A DNA stretch of 64,000 nt, taken from assembly GCA_038380795.1 (NCBI GenBank), contig CM076275.1, forward strand, positions 3,350,501-3,414,500. The letters run 5' to 3'. The stretch is from Pyrocephalus nanus (taxonomy: Eukaryota; Chordata; Aves; Passeriformes; Tyrannidae). Below are positions 62,389 through 64,000 of the stretch, in pieces. Under the pieces are notes generated by a model. It saw only the letters and a program-made list of their open reading frames with translations. It did no database searches and was not told where the DNA came from. The stretch's first letter is position 1. Every line of letters starts with the position of its first letter. The position numbers and the translations under genes are program-made.

Positions 62389-64000
62389 AATCAGTAGCTG
62401 TCCTTCTCCCACATATGATAAAGCACCTCTTTCTCACAGCTTTCTCACACCTCCCTGGCTTAGGATGACACAGCATCATGTCTGGAAAAACCTGTTTCTG
62501 TTGAGTTGCAGTGGGTGCAGGTGCCAAGTGCTTTGGTGTGAGGGTGTATCCAAGGATGGAAGTGATCTTCACACATTTATAGCCAGTGGGAGTGAGAGGA
62601 CCCTCCAGCGAAATAAATAGAATATTGAAAGAAAATGTTAAAACTGTCTGTGTCCCTGAGTGTTTCAAACCTCAAATAAGGGTATAATCACTTATTTTGC
62701 CTGTCAAAACGATGGAGTCCTCAAACCTTTAGTCATGTTTTGATGTGACATTAGGTGTGCTGTACTTCTCCCCTTTGGGTAAGATTCAGTGCATAAACAG
62801 CAACTTGCAAGACTTCCTGACCCAAGTCATAATCAACAGCCAGTTCTTGGCCTTTGTGGGCAACTTTTTGAGTTGGAAATGGAAGATCACAAATAAAACT
62901 GGCAAAAATTGTTATTACTTCTTTTAGCTGTCTCTCTAAGAGCAAGGAATCGAATTAATCAATGGGATTAATTATCTGTGGAAATGACATCATTACCGGG
63001 CAAAAGCAACACCAGGACTATCTACACATTTCAAGCAGAATATCTAAAGACATAAAATTGAAATCTGCAGAAAGTACAAAATAATTAATTTCATTCACAG
63101 GGGTTCTTACTGGGGATTGTGGATGCACTGTTTGAAAAAAAACCTGTCTTATTAAATACCAATTAGATTAGATAAAATTCTAAAAGCCTCCTATAGATAA
63201 AGGTTTCAACTTGTTAATGGACTTTTTTTTCCTCTTAACTTCAGAATTTCAAGTCATTTCAGGCTGCCCTTGCCTTTCACACAGAGGAAAAGCTACTTGC
63301 TAGAAATTCCAGTTTTAAAGTCTGTGTTCAACATTCTCAAGAGAGATTCGTCAGGGGCACGTGGCACCCAGGGGGGTAAATGCTGGAACATGCAGTGTGA
63401 ATTTTGAAGATTGAGGACATTTACAGATCAGATGTAGCCAATTCAAATTGCAGGGAGACTGAAATGAAAGGCTGGTTCAGCTGATGTGCTGGGCTGGGCT
63501 GGAGCTTGGTCTGGTTTGAGCTGGACCCCGAACCTGGGACCACTGGATGCACATCGTGACCAAATTCTGCTGAGGTTGGTAACAAAAGTCTTTCAGTTAG
63601 AAAAGAAAATGAAGAGACAGTAGAAATAACCAGCCAAAGCCCCTGTAGGGAGATGGAAGGGGAGTTCCAGCCTGTATGGAGTCCTCTATTTTCAGATCTG
63701 AGATCTGCCATCACAGAGCCTGTATAGGAGGGTCAGTGCCACAGGCTTGTCTTATTGCTTAATTATATCTTGCACAAGCAACACTGAGCAAGGAAAACCC
63801 TTTTGAGTTGCATAACTTTGATGGGATGCCTTAAGGGTCTCTCCTTTTAAGCCAGCAAATCCTAGATCACTGATTTAAAGACTGCACTTTTCCTTAAACC
63901 TAAAAGCACGTTCTAAATCTTGTTGTCTTTAGCTTGAACACTTACCTGATGTGCCTGATCCTGTAATTCCAGACTGAGTGACATCACCTGCAGCCCCTCT

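Larger units (their letters stand above)
50745..64000 (+). other. SPOCK1: SPOCK1 intron, 5' part (downstream end outside window)
   Basis: The intron starts at donor gtaggt and continues past the window end. I searched for the next testican exon, expected to begin with Cys-Lys-Leu-Glu, and did not find it. The segment holds a G-quadruplex motif (52980-53008), a TAATTA-rich candidate regulatory block (54340-54960), a C-free G/T tract with an acceptor-like end (58222-58318) and a palindrome pair (58505-58539). It also has homopolymers at 51556, 52605, 61565 and 62372. Open frames here are at most about 118 codons and none resembles a known protein. Elsewhere I see nothing beyond unique AT-rich intron. 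Confidence 0.85.

Overview
The window is a stretch of vertebrate, almost certainly bird, nuclear DNA lying inside one very large gene. Two exons, both on the + strand, have canonical splice sites. They encode consecutive parts of the follistatin/Kazal-like module of testican-1 (SPOCK1), a secreted calcium-binding heparan/chondroitin-sulphate proteoglycan of the SPARC family. The bird assignment rests on several 3'-end fragments of CR1 LINEs with the typical avian 3' signature, on sparse interspersed repeats, and on the absence of any mammalian-type SINE.

Layout: 1-25740 is the 3' part of a SPOCK1 intron. 25741-25855 is a 115-nt exon (start of the follistatin-like module, four cysteines). 25856-50611 is a complete 24.8-kb intron. 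50612-50744 is a 133-nt exon (Kazal core with the CGSDG motif). 50745-64000 is the 5' part of the next intron. The exon phases fit together (one base needed from upstream; AG+C across the long intron; phase 0 at the end). The signal-peptide exon, the calcium-binding domain, the thyropin domain and the acidic tail are not in the window.

Everything else is intronic. It holds four clear to probable CR1 fragments, one degenerate older CR1, a diverged pair of about 315-bp direct repeats 1.8 kb apart (27938-28252 and 29775-30089), microsatellites, homopolymer runs and a predicted G-quadruplex. There are also several AT-rich or locally CpG-rich blocks that look like candidate conserved non-coding elements. 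The strongest are 54340-54960 (six TAATTA cores plus what looks like an ancient SINE/L2-type tail) and 58380-58600 (two adjacent palindromes over an AP-1 site).

None of the long open frames in the introns is recognisable as a gene, and no RNA gene, CRISPR array or operon-like structure was seen. No undescribed multi-gene system is apparent. The points worth attention are regulatory or repeat-structural and need alignment to other bird genomes to judge.
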